Shown piece after piece: positions 1 to 9,848 of a DNA stretch of 64,000 nucleotides (the first letter of the stretch is position 1; each line of letters begins with the position of its first letter). Source of the stretch: Buddleja alternifolia. Taxonomy: Eukaryota > Streptophyta > Magnoliopsida > Lamiales > Scrophulariaceae. The translations under genes were made by a program, and so were the position numbers. Location: positions 33,966,503-34,030,502 of the forward strand of contig CM033396.1 in assembly GCA_019426215.1 (NCBI GenBank), written 5' to 3'. A model generated the notes under the pieces. It ran no database searches, had not been told where the DNA came from, and worked only from the letters and a program-made list of their open reading frames with translations.

Positions 1-876
1 AAACTAGACCTTTCATTCACTTTCAACTTAAATTGGCTTAAGCTTAGCTCAAATTAGCATAACAGTACAGTTTATAGGCATATAGCTTTTCACCTCCAGT
101 ACATATTAGCCTGACTTTATAGTCATACCAATTATCAACCTTATTCATTAATTATTACTCATATGAAGCAACTACTCAACTCATGACCCTAAGAAAAACC
201 TAAGTTAATATTTCCGGGAGAAATTCCTTAAGTGTTTCAGAATGATTATCCACTTTAACTCCTCTACCCTCGACTTGTCGTGCATTTGTGCTTCATCTAA
301 GGAAATTCTACTCTCATCTAGGGTCCCCGAGCAAAGTAAAGATATGTGTATTTTCCATTAAATTCAAATATAAGAAAAAATTCACGCCATTGAACTCAAG
401 TTAATCCATTTCATTGCATTAACTGGTGGTAAAAAAAAAAAATATCATGCTCGATTTTCTTGAATTTCTCAGTATAAGCACAAAACATGAATGTAACTAA
501 GCACTACCTAATACCCCCAAAATTAAACCTAACATTGCCCTCAATGTTACATCCAAACTCAAACCATGAAAAGGGGTAAAAGGAGTACTTACAACCAAGG
601 ATGCTGAAAAGCAATCCTTTATCGCATATACTTGTCAAACAAACTCAGCATCTCAAAACAATGGGAACCCGCTACTATCCATGCTCACTATACTTAAACA
701 ACTAAACCATCAAGACTCAAAGAGAAGTATGCCAAAATTGCATACTTGAACATAACAAAAAGAAACAAACTAAACAAGATAAAAACAAAAGTAAAGAGAA
801 AAGAAAACTTACAAACTTGGGTTGCCTCCCAAGAAGCGCTCTTTTAAAGTCACTAGCTTGACTTTACCGAGTCGAC
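1..876 (-). other. 3' non-coding region of the minus-strand gypsy element
   Basis: No coding capacity is seen. On the minus strand a G-run inside TTAATTTTGGGGGTATT lies at about 510-526, like the purine-rich stretches found near the 3' ends of plant gypsy elements, but no LTR start matching the 5' LTR follows it. The stretch around 810-865 resembles spacer sequence common downstream of gypsy protease ORFs; this is recognition by eye only. Confidence 0.45.
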
Positions 877-1111
877 TTAACGAAGATCATAGAGTGGAAT
901 AGATGAATTTTCCACTCTCCTATCGATTTCCGGGCACAGCTTCGTCCCAATACCCGTTGTGGGTAACGGTTGACCAATATCAAATAAAATTTTTCCTACT
1001 CCTTTCTTCTTGAAATTCTTGTGAGTCATCTTCCATGGATCATGTGAAGAGTGTTCCTGTGATTTCTCAACACTTAAAAGATTAAACGTATCTAATTTTG
1101 AAAAGTTCGTG

Positions 1112-1299
1112 TGTCACACCCCGGGCTCACGAGCACGTTGGACCAGAGAAATCCCATCGAACCCACTGAGCGTAACCTGTAGTTGGGCATTTGAACCACG
1201 GCCCAAAATGGATATCCATTGTTACACTTGAATCCTAGGGTTCTCTTTATAAACTATTCAATTTTCTCTTATTCCGTCGATGTGGGACGGGCTGTTACA
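1112..1299 (-). repeat. TRIM 3' LTR
   Basis: 188-bp terminal repeat, identical to 1516-1703 apart from one base. On the minus strand it starts TGTAACAGCCCGTCCCACAT and ends TGTGACA. A TATA-like TTTATAAAGAG lies within it. Confidence 0.95.
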
Positions 1300-1313
1300 A
1301 TCACCCCCCCTTC
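1300..1313 (-). promoter_or_regulatory. TRIM polypurine tract
   Basis: The minus strand reads GAAGGGGGGGTGAT directly before the 3' LTR, as expected for the plus-strand primer of reverse transcription. Confidence 0.85.
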
Positions 1314-1502
1314 GAGGAGCGACGTCCTCGTCGCGGCGTGACTCAGTCCAGGATCCGTCGTCAGGCGTCGGGACTCTCTAGGCTACCACCGGATTTGCCT
1401 CGGACTATTCTTCATAGCGGATCCGAGAACCTCGGGCTACTTCATAGCGGATACCGAGATTTCACGTTGTAGCATCGAACTCCCAATTCCGGCTGACGAG
1501 CG

Positions 1503-1514
1503 GCTCTGATACCA
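1503..1514 (-). promoter_or_regulatory. TRIM primer-binding site (initiator tRNA-Met type)
   Basis: The minus strand reads TGGTATCAGAGC, the classic plant retrotransposon site complementary to the 3' end of initiator tRNA-Met, one base inside the 5' LTR. Confidence 0.93.
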
Positions 1515-1515
1515 T

Positions 1516-1703
1516 TGTCACACCCCGGGCTCACGAGCACGTTGGACCAGAGAAATCCCATCGAACCCATTGAGCGTAACCTGTAGTTGGGCATTTGAAC
1601 CACGGCCCAAAATGGATATCCATTGTTACACTTGAATCCTAGGGTTCTCTTTATAAACTATTCAATTTTCTCTTATTCCGTCGATGTGGGACGGGCTGTT
1701 ACA
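1516..1703 (-). repeat. TRIM 5' LTR
   Basis: 188-bp terminal repeat; its minus-strand 3' end (position 1516) is followed after one base by the primer-binding site, which marks it as the 5' LTR. Confidence 0.95.
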
Positions 1704-2901
1704 TCGTGTTAGGTTGTAGTCTACGTTTTTCCCTGAATGCATTAAGACACACTCTTTTACTTCCCATATTTAGGACTAACTTACCATTCACCTTATCAAG
1801 CGTGGCATTACCGGTGGCTAGGAATGGTCTTCCTAGGATCAGAGGTGCTTCAATGGCGCCATCCATCTCACAAGTCACGAAGTCGATCGGGAAATGATAT
1901 TTGTCAATTTTTACGAGCACATTCTCGACAACTCCCCTTGGGTGCTTGAATGATTTGTCCTCAAATTGTAACCGCATCGACGTCGGCTTAAGCTCATTAA
2001 AACCCAACTTTTTGAACCATGTATAAGGAAGAAAATTAACTCCGACTTCCGAATTCAAAATGACACAATCAAACTTCGTTTCTCCTATAGTGCACGGGAT
2101 GGAAAGAAGTCCTGGGTCCTTGCATTGCCTTGAATGATCATGGAGAGTAACCGCCGAGCAGATTTTTCTCAAACAAACTGTCTGCACTTCTTCCCAAGGT
2201 TGCTTGTTCAACAAAATATCTATGGATAGCTTGGAGATACATTGCGTTTGCAATATAGAATCGACAAGGGGCTCGTTAACCTTCACCTCTCGCAAATTGT
2301 CTAAGACTTGATCAAATTCACTGTTCTCTCGTCTTAGAGCTAAAGGAAATGGAACACGTATTTGAGAAGGAGATTTCTCAATTCTTGGATTCTCTGTCTC
2401 GGATGCTTTCAAGAAGAATTCCTTTGTGAGGTGTTTAAGTTGACAACTCATCTCCCTCATCCCCACACATATGTCCTTTTCCATAAGGCGAAGCTCTTCC
2501 ATGATATTATTGGATTTTTCCTCCACATTGAGAATATCCACTTGGTAGTGTTGTGGAAGGAAATCTTGCCTTATGGCTTGAATTTGCTCGATATGGGGTC
2601 TCTGTGACTCACATAGTCCTTGTTGGGGTAGAGGTGTAGCGACCATTGGTACGACGATTAGAGTAGGTGCCTCAATCATTGGTGATACTTCCCATGGGCG
2701 AGGTGGGACTACTAATGGTTTCATGTCTCGAACGGTGTTTTGCAACCATTCGACCTTCCCCTTTAGAGTTAGACTATGGAAATGTGTGTCCATTATTAGA
2801 ACCTGAAAAAGAGAAAGAAACAAAATTAGAAAAACAAGAAATAAAAGAAAAACTAAGAATTATGAATTCGCAAAAGAAAATCAAAAACTAAAATAAACAA
2901 G

Positions 2902-2919
2902 TCCCCGGCAACGGCGCCA
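2902..2919 (-). promoter_or_regulatory. Gypsy primer-binding site (tRNA-Asp type)
   Basis: The minus strand reads TGGCGCCGTTGCCGGGGA, complementary to the 3' end of plant tRNA-Asp and typical of several plant gypsy lineages. It lies six bases from the LTR end, which fixes the LTR boundary at 2926. Confidence 0.9.
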
Positions 2920-2925
2920 AAAACT

Positions 2926-4261
2926 TGACACGAAAAATCCTTACGTGTTTGATACAGCAAGTGGACTGGTCGTGTGTAGTAATAAAGTGGACAATTAAGT
3001 CCGGATGTCGAACCCTCAAGGACTTGTATTTTAGTTTGAGACTTTGTAAATAAAATAAATGCTTAAAATAAATGCTGAAATTGAATGAATACTTCAAGAG
3101 TTAAAGATAACTAAGGCACATGCTTCAACCGTTATTACTCGTTAATATATATGAGTGATTAGTCGAATTATTAGACTAGTATTGCTTTGGTGGAAAAAAC
3201 CTTAATTAATTACTACCCGATCTCTCGGCTGTAATAATCCTATGACTACGTGACGGTTCTCTAAATACGTCTATCCGAGAATCAAATCATTAGTCATGCA
3301 TTCACGTTCTAGAATTTCCCCGGATTAATCTGGCTAACTGCACCCGGAAATCTATACCTATCTCTAGGAGCAATTCCTCATGTTTTTCGGATGATGTGAT
3401 GATTTCTTTGAACCCTAATTTATATTCTCTCAAGTCATAAACTAGGCTAATTAGCAAGCATATGTTGATCAAGCATACGATTGGAATAAACGCTCAAAAT
3501 CAATACACAAAGCAATACTAGAATTAATACGAACAATCAATTCATATATATAAACTCATGAAATTGGCATTCACATGGCCTTAGTTAAGGAAAATTAGTT
3601 CATATTCATAATTGGAAAAACAACTAAAATCATAGAATTATTCATAGACAAATAATCTAGAAGTAGAAATCTCCCTATTACGAATTGATGAATTCGTGTA
3701 GAATCGTCGTTCTCTTTGCCTTGCTCGTTTCTTGGCTCCAACTCTCTTCTAAAGCTTCAAATTTCGAACCCTAATGATGTTGGAAGAGGATGTATTTATA
3801 GATGATCATCTCCAAGTTTCCTAGTTGAATTAGGAATGAAAAATTTCCAAAATTCGTCCAGCCGCCTCTCACGTCCGGACGTGAATTTCTCACGTCCGTA
3901 CGTTGACCGGTCAACGTCCGGACTGCATTTTTCCCACGTCCGGACTGCGTATGCAGTAGCACTTTCATTCTGCGCAGCGATTTTCTTTTCTTCATAACGT
4001 TTTGTACAGAGCTCCGATTTAGGTGATTCAAGTTGGCACTTGAAGCTAACACAGAGATCTACAACTTTGTAGAAAGAAATGTTCTCAAATTCGGCCTCTA
4101 AGTATTCTGAAATTCTGTATTTCCGTCCAGTTTTCCTCAATTGCACTGATTTTCCACCTTTTCACAATAAGCACACAAATTACAAGCATATGTGGCATAA
4201 ATCATGCATAAACCAATGTAAAAACAATGAATATGAGGCTTTAAAACATGTAAATCTCACA
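2926..4261 (-). repeat. 5' LTR of the minus-strand gypsy element
   Basis: The 3' end (2926, TGTCA on the minus strand) is set by the adjacent primer site. The 5' end is placed at a TGTGAG start near 4261 by inspection and is less certain because no second LTR is available. A TATA box (TATAAATACATCC, minus strand, 3788-3800) is at a sensible place for U3/R. A cluster of ACGTCCGGAC-type palindromes lies at 3870-3950, upstream of the TATA box, and may be regulatory. Confidence 0.75.
3788..3800 (-). promoter_or_regulatory. TATA box in the gypsy LTR
   Basis: TATAAATACATCC on the minus strand, inside the LTR and pointing into the element. It agrees with the orientation given by the primer site. 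Confidence 0.6.
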
Positions 4262-5984
4262 CCTATCATTGGGTTTAATTTGACTTATATTTAATTGATG
4301 GGTTGAGCCTATAATTAAATTGAGAAGTCAAAATTAAATCCTAGAGCCCAAATTTCTTGTGTTGACCGATTTTATGAGTAAATAAGGGAAGGGGGCGTTT
4401 TTTATGTTGTGGAGGAGGAAAAGTGTTTTCCCCTCCTCCAAGTCTTCATAGGATGATGATTACTAGAGAGTTTAGGAGAAAAGAAGTTTTCTTTTCCTAA
4501 TTGGACTCCAGGTAATCTTCACCTATAAATAAGAGATGAAGGAGACTAAAATTGATGATGAATTTGCTGGAAAAATCCACCCCTCCCTAGACAAAAATAT
4601 TGGCCACCTCTCTCCTCTTTCCAACAAGACGTCGTTCTATTCATGTGTTGAATTAAACGACTTAGAAAATATTCCTACCATTCACATAATCAAGCCTAAG
4701 TTAAGCTTAGAATCGTTTTGTTGTCTAGCACGCAAGGCAAGACGATTGGTGACTTGAACGAGGTATGGATACATCTTAGAGGTGCGACGCTTGGAACACT
4801 CTAAACCGAGAGATACGAAAAACGACGGGCAATTTCTCACCCAAGGGAAATTGTGTGGATTTGCACCACAGGGTTGCTGAGATCCAAAGTACGAGGTGAA
4901 ATGAAATTTTTGAAAGGTATAATTTCGCTTACCTCCTTATCAAATTCGATCGAACTAACTCCAGATTCCTATTTTCTGGTAGTTGTACGTTTACTTTTGT
5001 AAAATTTTAATTTCCGCTGGCACAAGCCACTCGAGGGAATGAGTCAACCCAACAGCAACATGTACGGTAATTTTGGAAACATGGCTTGGATGGATCGATT
5101 TTATCTCTCATAGGAGTTTTGGAGAATTAACTAAAATGTAATTGACTTGAGATTTAATTAGAGCTTGTTTCTCTTTTGGCCAAAGGCAAACAATTGATCG
5201 TTTTAGAAATAATTTTTAGATCACCAATATCAAATTTAATAGGGCTTAGTCGGAGTTTCGTTTATTACAAATATGCATAACATTATAGATAATGTTCATC
5301 AAAAAAATAAATGGGTAATTTTCTAATAAGTATTGATATTTACTTTAAATTGATTTTTTGATAACAAGTCGTCATTTACTTGGGTGATTAATTTAATTGT
5401 TGGATATGAGATTTCGTTTGAGGTTAAGAATACTTGCTAAAACTTTGTCATGAGATTTACAATTTAGTGCAATCGTGCAGAAATTTCCATGTTAAATTAA
5501 GGTATAAATATTTACATGCCATGATGAAGAGAATATCCTTTGACTTTCCATATGATTGAGATATGACTTTCTATGCTTATATTAATTCATTTATTATGTT
5601 GTCACGTGATAGGAAAATTAAGCCACACATATGGAATAAGGTCATGCTCTCATTTTATATTATTTTTAATCGTGGTGTAAATCAAGCTACTTACCATGTT
5701 TATATTACTTTCTTAAATCCTCAATTATCTTATGACATTGAAAGGGAAGGTCGCAAATAAAAAGGAGAATCCCTAAGTTTCACTCATATTTTTTGGAAAG
5801 CATGAACTAATAATAGATCGGGAACGCATGGTTTGCTTTAATCTTTTTATGAAGTCCGTTTTATAGATTAGCAATGAATCAAGGCTTCGGGGAACTAGCT
5901 ATGCAGGTATGAAAAATCCAGGTGTGGCGATCCAGGTAAGAAAGTGTGACCAAAGCATGCCTAAGGCAAAGGTGGGAAAAGTTG
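4262..5984. other. Gene-free stretch with an LTR-like promoter region
   Basis: No credible gene. A TATA-like CTATAAATAAG at about 4523, followed by a long leader-like sequence to about 5060, looks like an old solo or truncated LTR on the plus strand. No matching second LTR, primer site or target duplication was found. The rest (5060-5880) is AT-rich with no structure that I can name. Confidence 0.35.
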
Positions 5985-7130
5985 GGTAGCTGAAGCAACT
6001 TATGCTGCTCAGCAAATGTCGGAAAACTCGGTAATAGTTGAAGCAGCTAAGGCTGCTCAGCAAAGGAAGGAAAAAGATGGTAATAGTTGAAGTAGCTAAG
6101 GCTGCTTAGCAAAGGAGGGAAAAAGATGGTAATAGTTGAAGCAGCTAAGGCTGCTCAGCAAAGACGGTATTAGCTAAAGTAGCTAAGGCTGCTCATCAAA
6201 TGTGGAAAAACTCGGTAATAGCTGAAGTAGCTAAGGCTACTCAGCAAAAGAGGGAAAAAGAGGGTAATAGCTGGAGCAGCTAAGGTTGCCCAGCAGTGTG
6301 GGAAAATCGATAATAGCTGGAGCAGCTAAGGCTGCCCAACAAATGTAGAAAAAATCGATAATAGCTGGAGCAGCTAAGGCTGCCCAGCAAATGTGGGAAA
6401 AATCAATAATAGCTGGAGCAGCTAAGGCTGCCAAGCAAATGTGGAAAAAATCGGTAATAGCTGGAGCAGCTAAGGCTGCCCAACAAATGTGCGAAAAAAG
6501 ACAGTAATAGATGATGTAGCTAAGGTTGTTCATGGTAATAGCTAAAGCAACTAAGGCTGCTCAGCAAAGGTGAAAAAAGACAGTAATAGCTGAAGCAGCA
6601 AAGGCGAAAAAATACTGTAATAGCTGATGCAGCTAAGGCTGTTTAGCAAAGATGGTACTAGCTAAAGCAGCTAAGGCTGCTCAACAAAGGTGAAAAATAA
6701 CGGTAATAGCTGAAGCAGCTCATGCTACTAAGCGAAAGTGGGAAATGGCGGTAATAGCTGAAGCAGCTTAGGCTGCTCAGCAAAGGACGGTGATAGCGAA
6801 GGCAACTTATGCTGCTCAAGGAAAAAGTTGGGAAAAGTCGGGAAGAGGGAGTAGCTCATGCTGCTCATCAAAATTATAAAGTCGGAATAACTGGAGCAAC
6901 TTATGCTGCTCAACGAAGGTCAGAAAAGGTGGGAATAGTTGAAGCAACTAAGGCTGTTCAGTAAAGATGGTAATAGCTGAAATAGCTAAGGATGCTTAGC
7001 AAAGGCAGTAACAGTTGAGGCAGCTCATGGTGCCCATAAAAAGGGGAAAAAAGTTGGATAGCTAGAGCAGCTCATGCTGCTCAGCAAAGGCGGGAATAGC
7101 TGAGGCAGCTCATGCTGCTTAGTAAAGGTC
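5985..7130. repeat. 48-bp minisatellite array upstream of gag
   Basis: About two dozen imperfect head-to-tail copies of a unit of 46-50 bp. The core is TAATAGCTGGAGCAGCTAAG followed by GCTGCCCAGCAAATG and a purine-rich tail. In the best-conserved part the TAATAG core recurs at about 6265, 6311, 6359, 6407 and 6455. Each unit carries GCAGCT..GCTGC inverted bits that could fold. The array sits directly upstream of a gypsy gag, and internal tandem arrays are known from Tat-lineage plant gypsy elements. On the minus strand the unit is 16 codons long and open for 98 codons, but this is not a plausible gene. Confidence 0.9.
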
Positions 7131-7208
7131 ATCCTTGGATATCATTCTAAAAGGAGCATCACGGAAATAGAAAATAGAGACGAAAATGTCGAGAGAGGGA
7201 AGAAGGCG

Positions 7209-8166
7209 ATGATATCCCCACCTAGAGAAGAACAGCTCACACCTGAGATGGCGGAGCACCTGGTGAGGCGCTTGGCAAATGACTTGCAAGATCCGATGAT
7301 AGACAACTCGCCGGAAGGCCTGGTGGAGGAAAATAACATTTTTCCTCAAAGTGTGTTGAAGAGGGATCTCATTGTCCGAAGGCTAGAAGGAGTCATCAAC
7401 AAGGTTGTCACCAAGGTAGTAGATTCTAAATTTGCAAGTGTGGCAGATCGTACATGTAAGGACGATTTTGCGTCCCCTCCTTAAAAAGGAGCGTCCAAAG
7501 TTGAAAATGTAAAGGTTGGGGGTATCAACGACGTCACCCCCGATGGAAACTCGGGCAAGCGTGCTAAAAGTCCTGAATGTCCTGAAGAGAAAGGAGGCAC
7601 CCCACCTCGGAAAAGGTACTTGGCTCCAGAGGAACGTCACATTTGTCGTCTAGACCTGGAGGATAAGGATGATCTGGCAGGTTGGGCACCCCGACCTGGA
7701 CTAGAGAGAAAGAAAAAACATGAGGAGGAACTGCATCAGCCGATGCAGAACTAGCACCACGACATACCTGGAAAAGATGACCTGCCAAGAGACCTTAGGG
7801 TTCTTTCCATCATGCCTTATGAAGGAACGACAGATCCAGAAGATCATTTATGTACTTTTCAAAATCTTGCTTTCTTGCACAGGTATTCCGATGCTATCAA
7901 ATGCAGGTTCTTCTTGACCACATTGTCCAAATCTATGCAGCAATGGTTCAGCCAACTTCCCCATGGGTCCATGGGATCCTTTTTGGAGTTTCGCTCGAGG
8001 TTCTTACACCAATTTGCTAGTAGCAAGTGGCATGAAAAAAACTCCTTTGAGTTTGTTCAACATAAAGCAAAGAGGAAACGAGATCCTAATGGCATACATT
8101 AGGCGTTTCAATGCGGCTACGCTGGAGTTACCATCTGCAACGTCCAACCTAAAAGTCAGTGCTTGA
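7209..8166 (+). pseudogene. Gypsy gag polyprotein, broken
   Basis: The frame starts at the ATG at 7211 region and runs in one phase to 8102 with two in-frame stops (TAA at about 7481 and a TAG near 7753). The retrotransposon gag domain is clear at 7812-8102: YEGTTDPEDHLCTFQ, then a Trp-Phe core in MQQWFSQLPHGSM, then FLHQFASS. A frameshift near 8040 moves the end of the domain into the next frame (FNIKQRGNE..YIRRFNAATLEL). No zinc knuckle is seen afterwards because the element is deleted. The product would be a structural capsid protein if intact; here it cannot be made whole. Confidence 0.85.
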
Positions 8167-8459
8167 GGGAAGCAGATCTCTTCAAATTACTCACCAAGAG
8201 GCCAGCCCTGGGCTTCGACAAATTACTTGGCTGAACTGAAAAGTACATCAACATGGATAACGCACAAATCATGAGGTGATCAGAACAAAAGAAGGACAAG
8301 CCTGAGGAGGACAATCGCAATAAGACTCGCAGGAGTGGTTGGACATCTAGTCCAGCCCTGGTGGCCTTACCTGGTCCAGCGCAGTCATCGATTACAAAAT
8401 AAGACCCATCAACATCCAGTCCATACCTGAGTCAGGTACGGAGCAAGAATTGTTACGGG

Positions 8460-9848
8460 TAGATGAAAATGAGGACTGGGGGACCGAGATCATTCGATAT
8501 CTCATTCAGGGTGTACTCCCAAAGAACAGGAATGCCCGACTATCTACAAACCCGAGCAAATAGATTCGTCATGATCGATGGTGTGCTGTAGAAAAAATCA
8601 TTTGCACAACCACACCTGATATGTGTATCATCGGAGGAGGGAGATTACGTGCTAAGAGAAATGCATGAAGGAGACTGCGGCAGCCACACAGGAGGATCAA
8701 CCTTAGCTGGAAAAACTTTGAGGGCCAAAAACTTCTGGCCATCCCTTAAAGAGGATACGGCTAACCTGGTGAAGAAGTGCGAACAATGTCAGTTACACGC
8801 CAGCCTTATCCATCAATCTGCAGAGGTAATAAGTTCCACGAGTGTCCCATACCCCTTCGACAGGTGGGGTATGGATATTGTGGGACCTTTTCCCATAGCA
8901 AAGGCATAAAAGAAATTTCTACTAGTGCTAGTGGACTACATCAGCAAGTGGGTGGAAGCCGAAGCCCTAGCTAGGATCATGGAAGCAGAAGTCATCAAGT
9001 TCCTTTGGAAGAATATTGTTTGCTGATTTGGCATACCTAGAGAGATCGTAGCTGACAATGGAAGGCAGTTCAGCGGAGTCAAGCTGAGGAGGTGGTGCGA
9101 AGAGTTAGGGATCCAGTAACGCTTCAGCGTGGTAGCCCATCCTCAAACCAATGGTCAGGTAGAGGTTATCAATACAATAATTGTACAAGGTCTAAAGGCC
9201 AGGTATGTCTATACCCTTTCTTTTCGATTACATATCTCTCATATTAGTCTGTTCAATTTCATAAAAAATACATCACTAATGTGCTTGCGGAAAACACCCA
9301 TACCCTGGTCGTATAGACTGGAGGGAACGGGTGGGAATTGGGTTGAGAAATTACAATTAGTGTTATGGTCATATCGGACCACCCCAAAATATACTACAAA
9401 AGAAAGTCCTTTTCACCTTGTGTATGGAACTGAGGCGGTCATACCTGCAGAGGTCAGGGTGCAGACCCACCGTGTCAGATACTTCGAACCTGAGCAAAAT
9501 GAGGAGCGACTAAGGGAAGAGCTGGACCTAATCGAGGGAGGCAGAGATAAGGCATACCTGATGATAGAGCAGTACAAACAGAGGATCATGCGGGACCAGG
9601 CAGCAAAGGTGAAGGCCAGATCTCTACAGGTGGATGATCTGGTACTCAAGAGAGTTGATACGGTGCGCATAGTGAAGAAGTTGGACCCCAACTGGGAGGG
9701 TCCCTACAAAGTGATCAAGGTGGTAGTCGGAGGAGCATATGAGCTGGAGGATAGCAAAGGAAGATCACTACCTCGCCCTTGGAATATGCAAAATTTGAAA
9801 AAAGTTTTACATTTGATTATTTGCAATTTGCTTTATTTTACATTTTGA
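8460..9848 (+). pseudogene. Gypsy integrase with an intron-like insert, broken
   Basis: The part of pol just before the integrase zinc finger starts near 8460. The His/Cys zinc-binding region is present (EMHEGDCGSH..CEQCQ, about 8660-8800). The catalytic core starts at WGMDIVGPFP (first Asp). It continues out of frame through VADNGRQFSG (second Asp, about 9050) with stops near 8908, 9024 and 9118, and then HPQTNGQVEVIN with Glu at the third position of the D,D-35-E triad. The C-terminal part has the usual WSYRTTP..PFHLVYGTEAVIP and a chromatin-proximal NWEGPYKV motif. An insert of 114 bp interrupts the core. Several lesions make it non-functional. Confidence 0.88.
9203..9316 (+). other. 114-bp intron-like insert in the integrase
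   Basis: The insert begins GTATGT and ends GTATAG. Its removal joins AAGGCCAG to ACTGGAG and restores the expected integrase reading KARLEG without changing frame. It is AT-rich in the middle, has GT-AG ends, and has no target duplication. Its length is a multiple of three and it contains no stop, so it does not break the frame even when retained. Confidence 0.7.

Larger units (their letters stand above)
1112..1703 (-). mobile_element. TRIM element (terminal-repeat retrotransposon in miniature), complete
   Basis: Two 188-bp direct repeats (1112-1299 and 1516-1703) bracket a 216-bp core with no coding capacity. Termini are TG..CA. The flanks carry a perfect 5-bp target-site duplication TCGTG (1107-1111 and 1704-1708). 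On the minus strand the core begins with a primer site and ends with a polypurine tract, so orientation is minus. The two repeats differ at one base seen by eye (C or T near 1166/1570), which implies a very recent insertion. It must have been moved by proteins of another element. TRIM families with this architecture are known in many plants. Confidence 0.96.
877..2823 (-). pseudogene. Retropepsin-like ORF of gypsy element, catalytic Asp lost, split by TRIM
   Basis: The protein is clearly of the plant gypsy aspartic-protease type. It has the lead-in CTIGETKFD (about residues 244-252), the flap-side motif KHPRGVVENVLVKID (about 293-307) and ILGRPFLATG (about 329-338). The family motif DxGA is absent: at residues 256-259 the protein reads LNSE, with Asn257 where the catalytic Asp is expected, so proteolysis is unlikely. 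The first 170 residues hold no recognisable gag knuckle. The frame stops inside the TRIM at 1699. If the 592-bp insert and one 5-bp target copy (597 bp, a multiple of three) are ignored, the same frame stays open from 1106 to a TAA at 877-879, so the TRIM truncated a longer ORF of about 449 codons. Confidence 0.85.
1..4261 (-). mobile_element. Ty3/gypsy LTR retrotransposon, minus strand, 3' end outside the window
   Basis: Read on the minus strand, this is a 5' LTR (2926-4261), a primer-binding site (2902-2919), a protease-containing ORF (2823 down to 877) and a long 3' non-coding stretch to position 1. The order LTR, PBS, ORF gives the orientation. No gag zinc knuckle, reverse transcriptase or integrase is visible in these 4.2 kb, so this looks like a non-autonomous or internally deleted derivative. 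The 3' LTR is not recognisable and probably lies left of the window. A TRIM element is nested in the ORF. The family (Athila/Tat-like) is inferred from the protease and the tRNA-Asp-type primer site. Confidence 0.8.

Noticed and set aside
6237..6533. 98-residue minus-strand protein with a 16-residue repeat
   Set aside because: It is the translation of the 48-bp array, whose unit length happens to be a multiple of three; neighbouring units break the frame.
5985..7130. CRISPR-like array
   Set aside because: Units are contiguous and degenerate with no unique spacers, and the setting is a plant retrotransposon.
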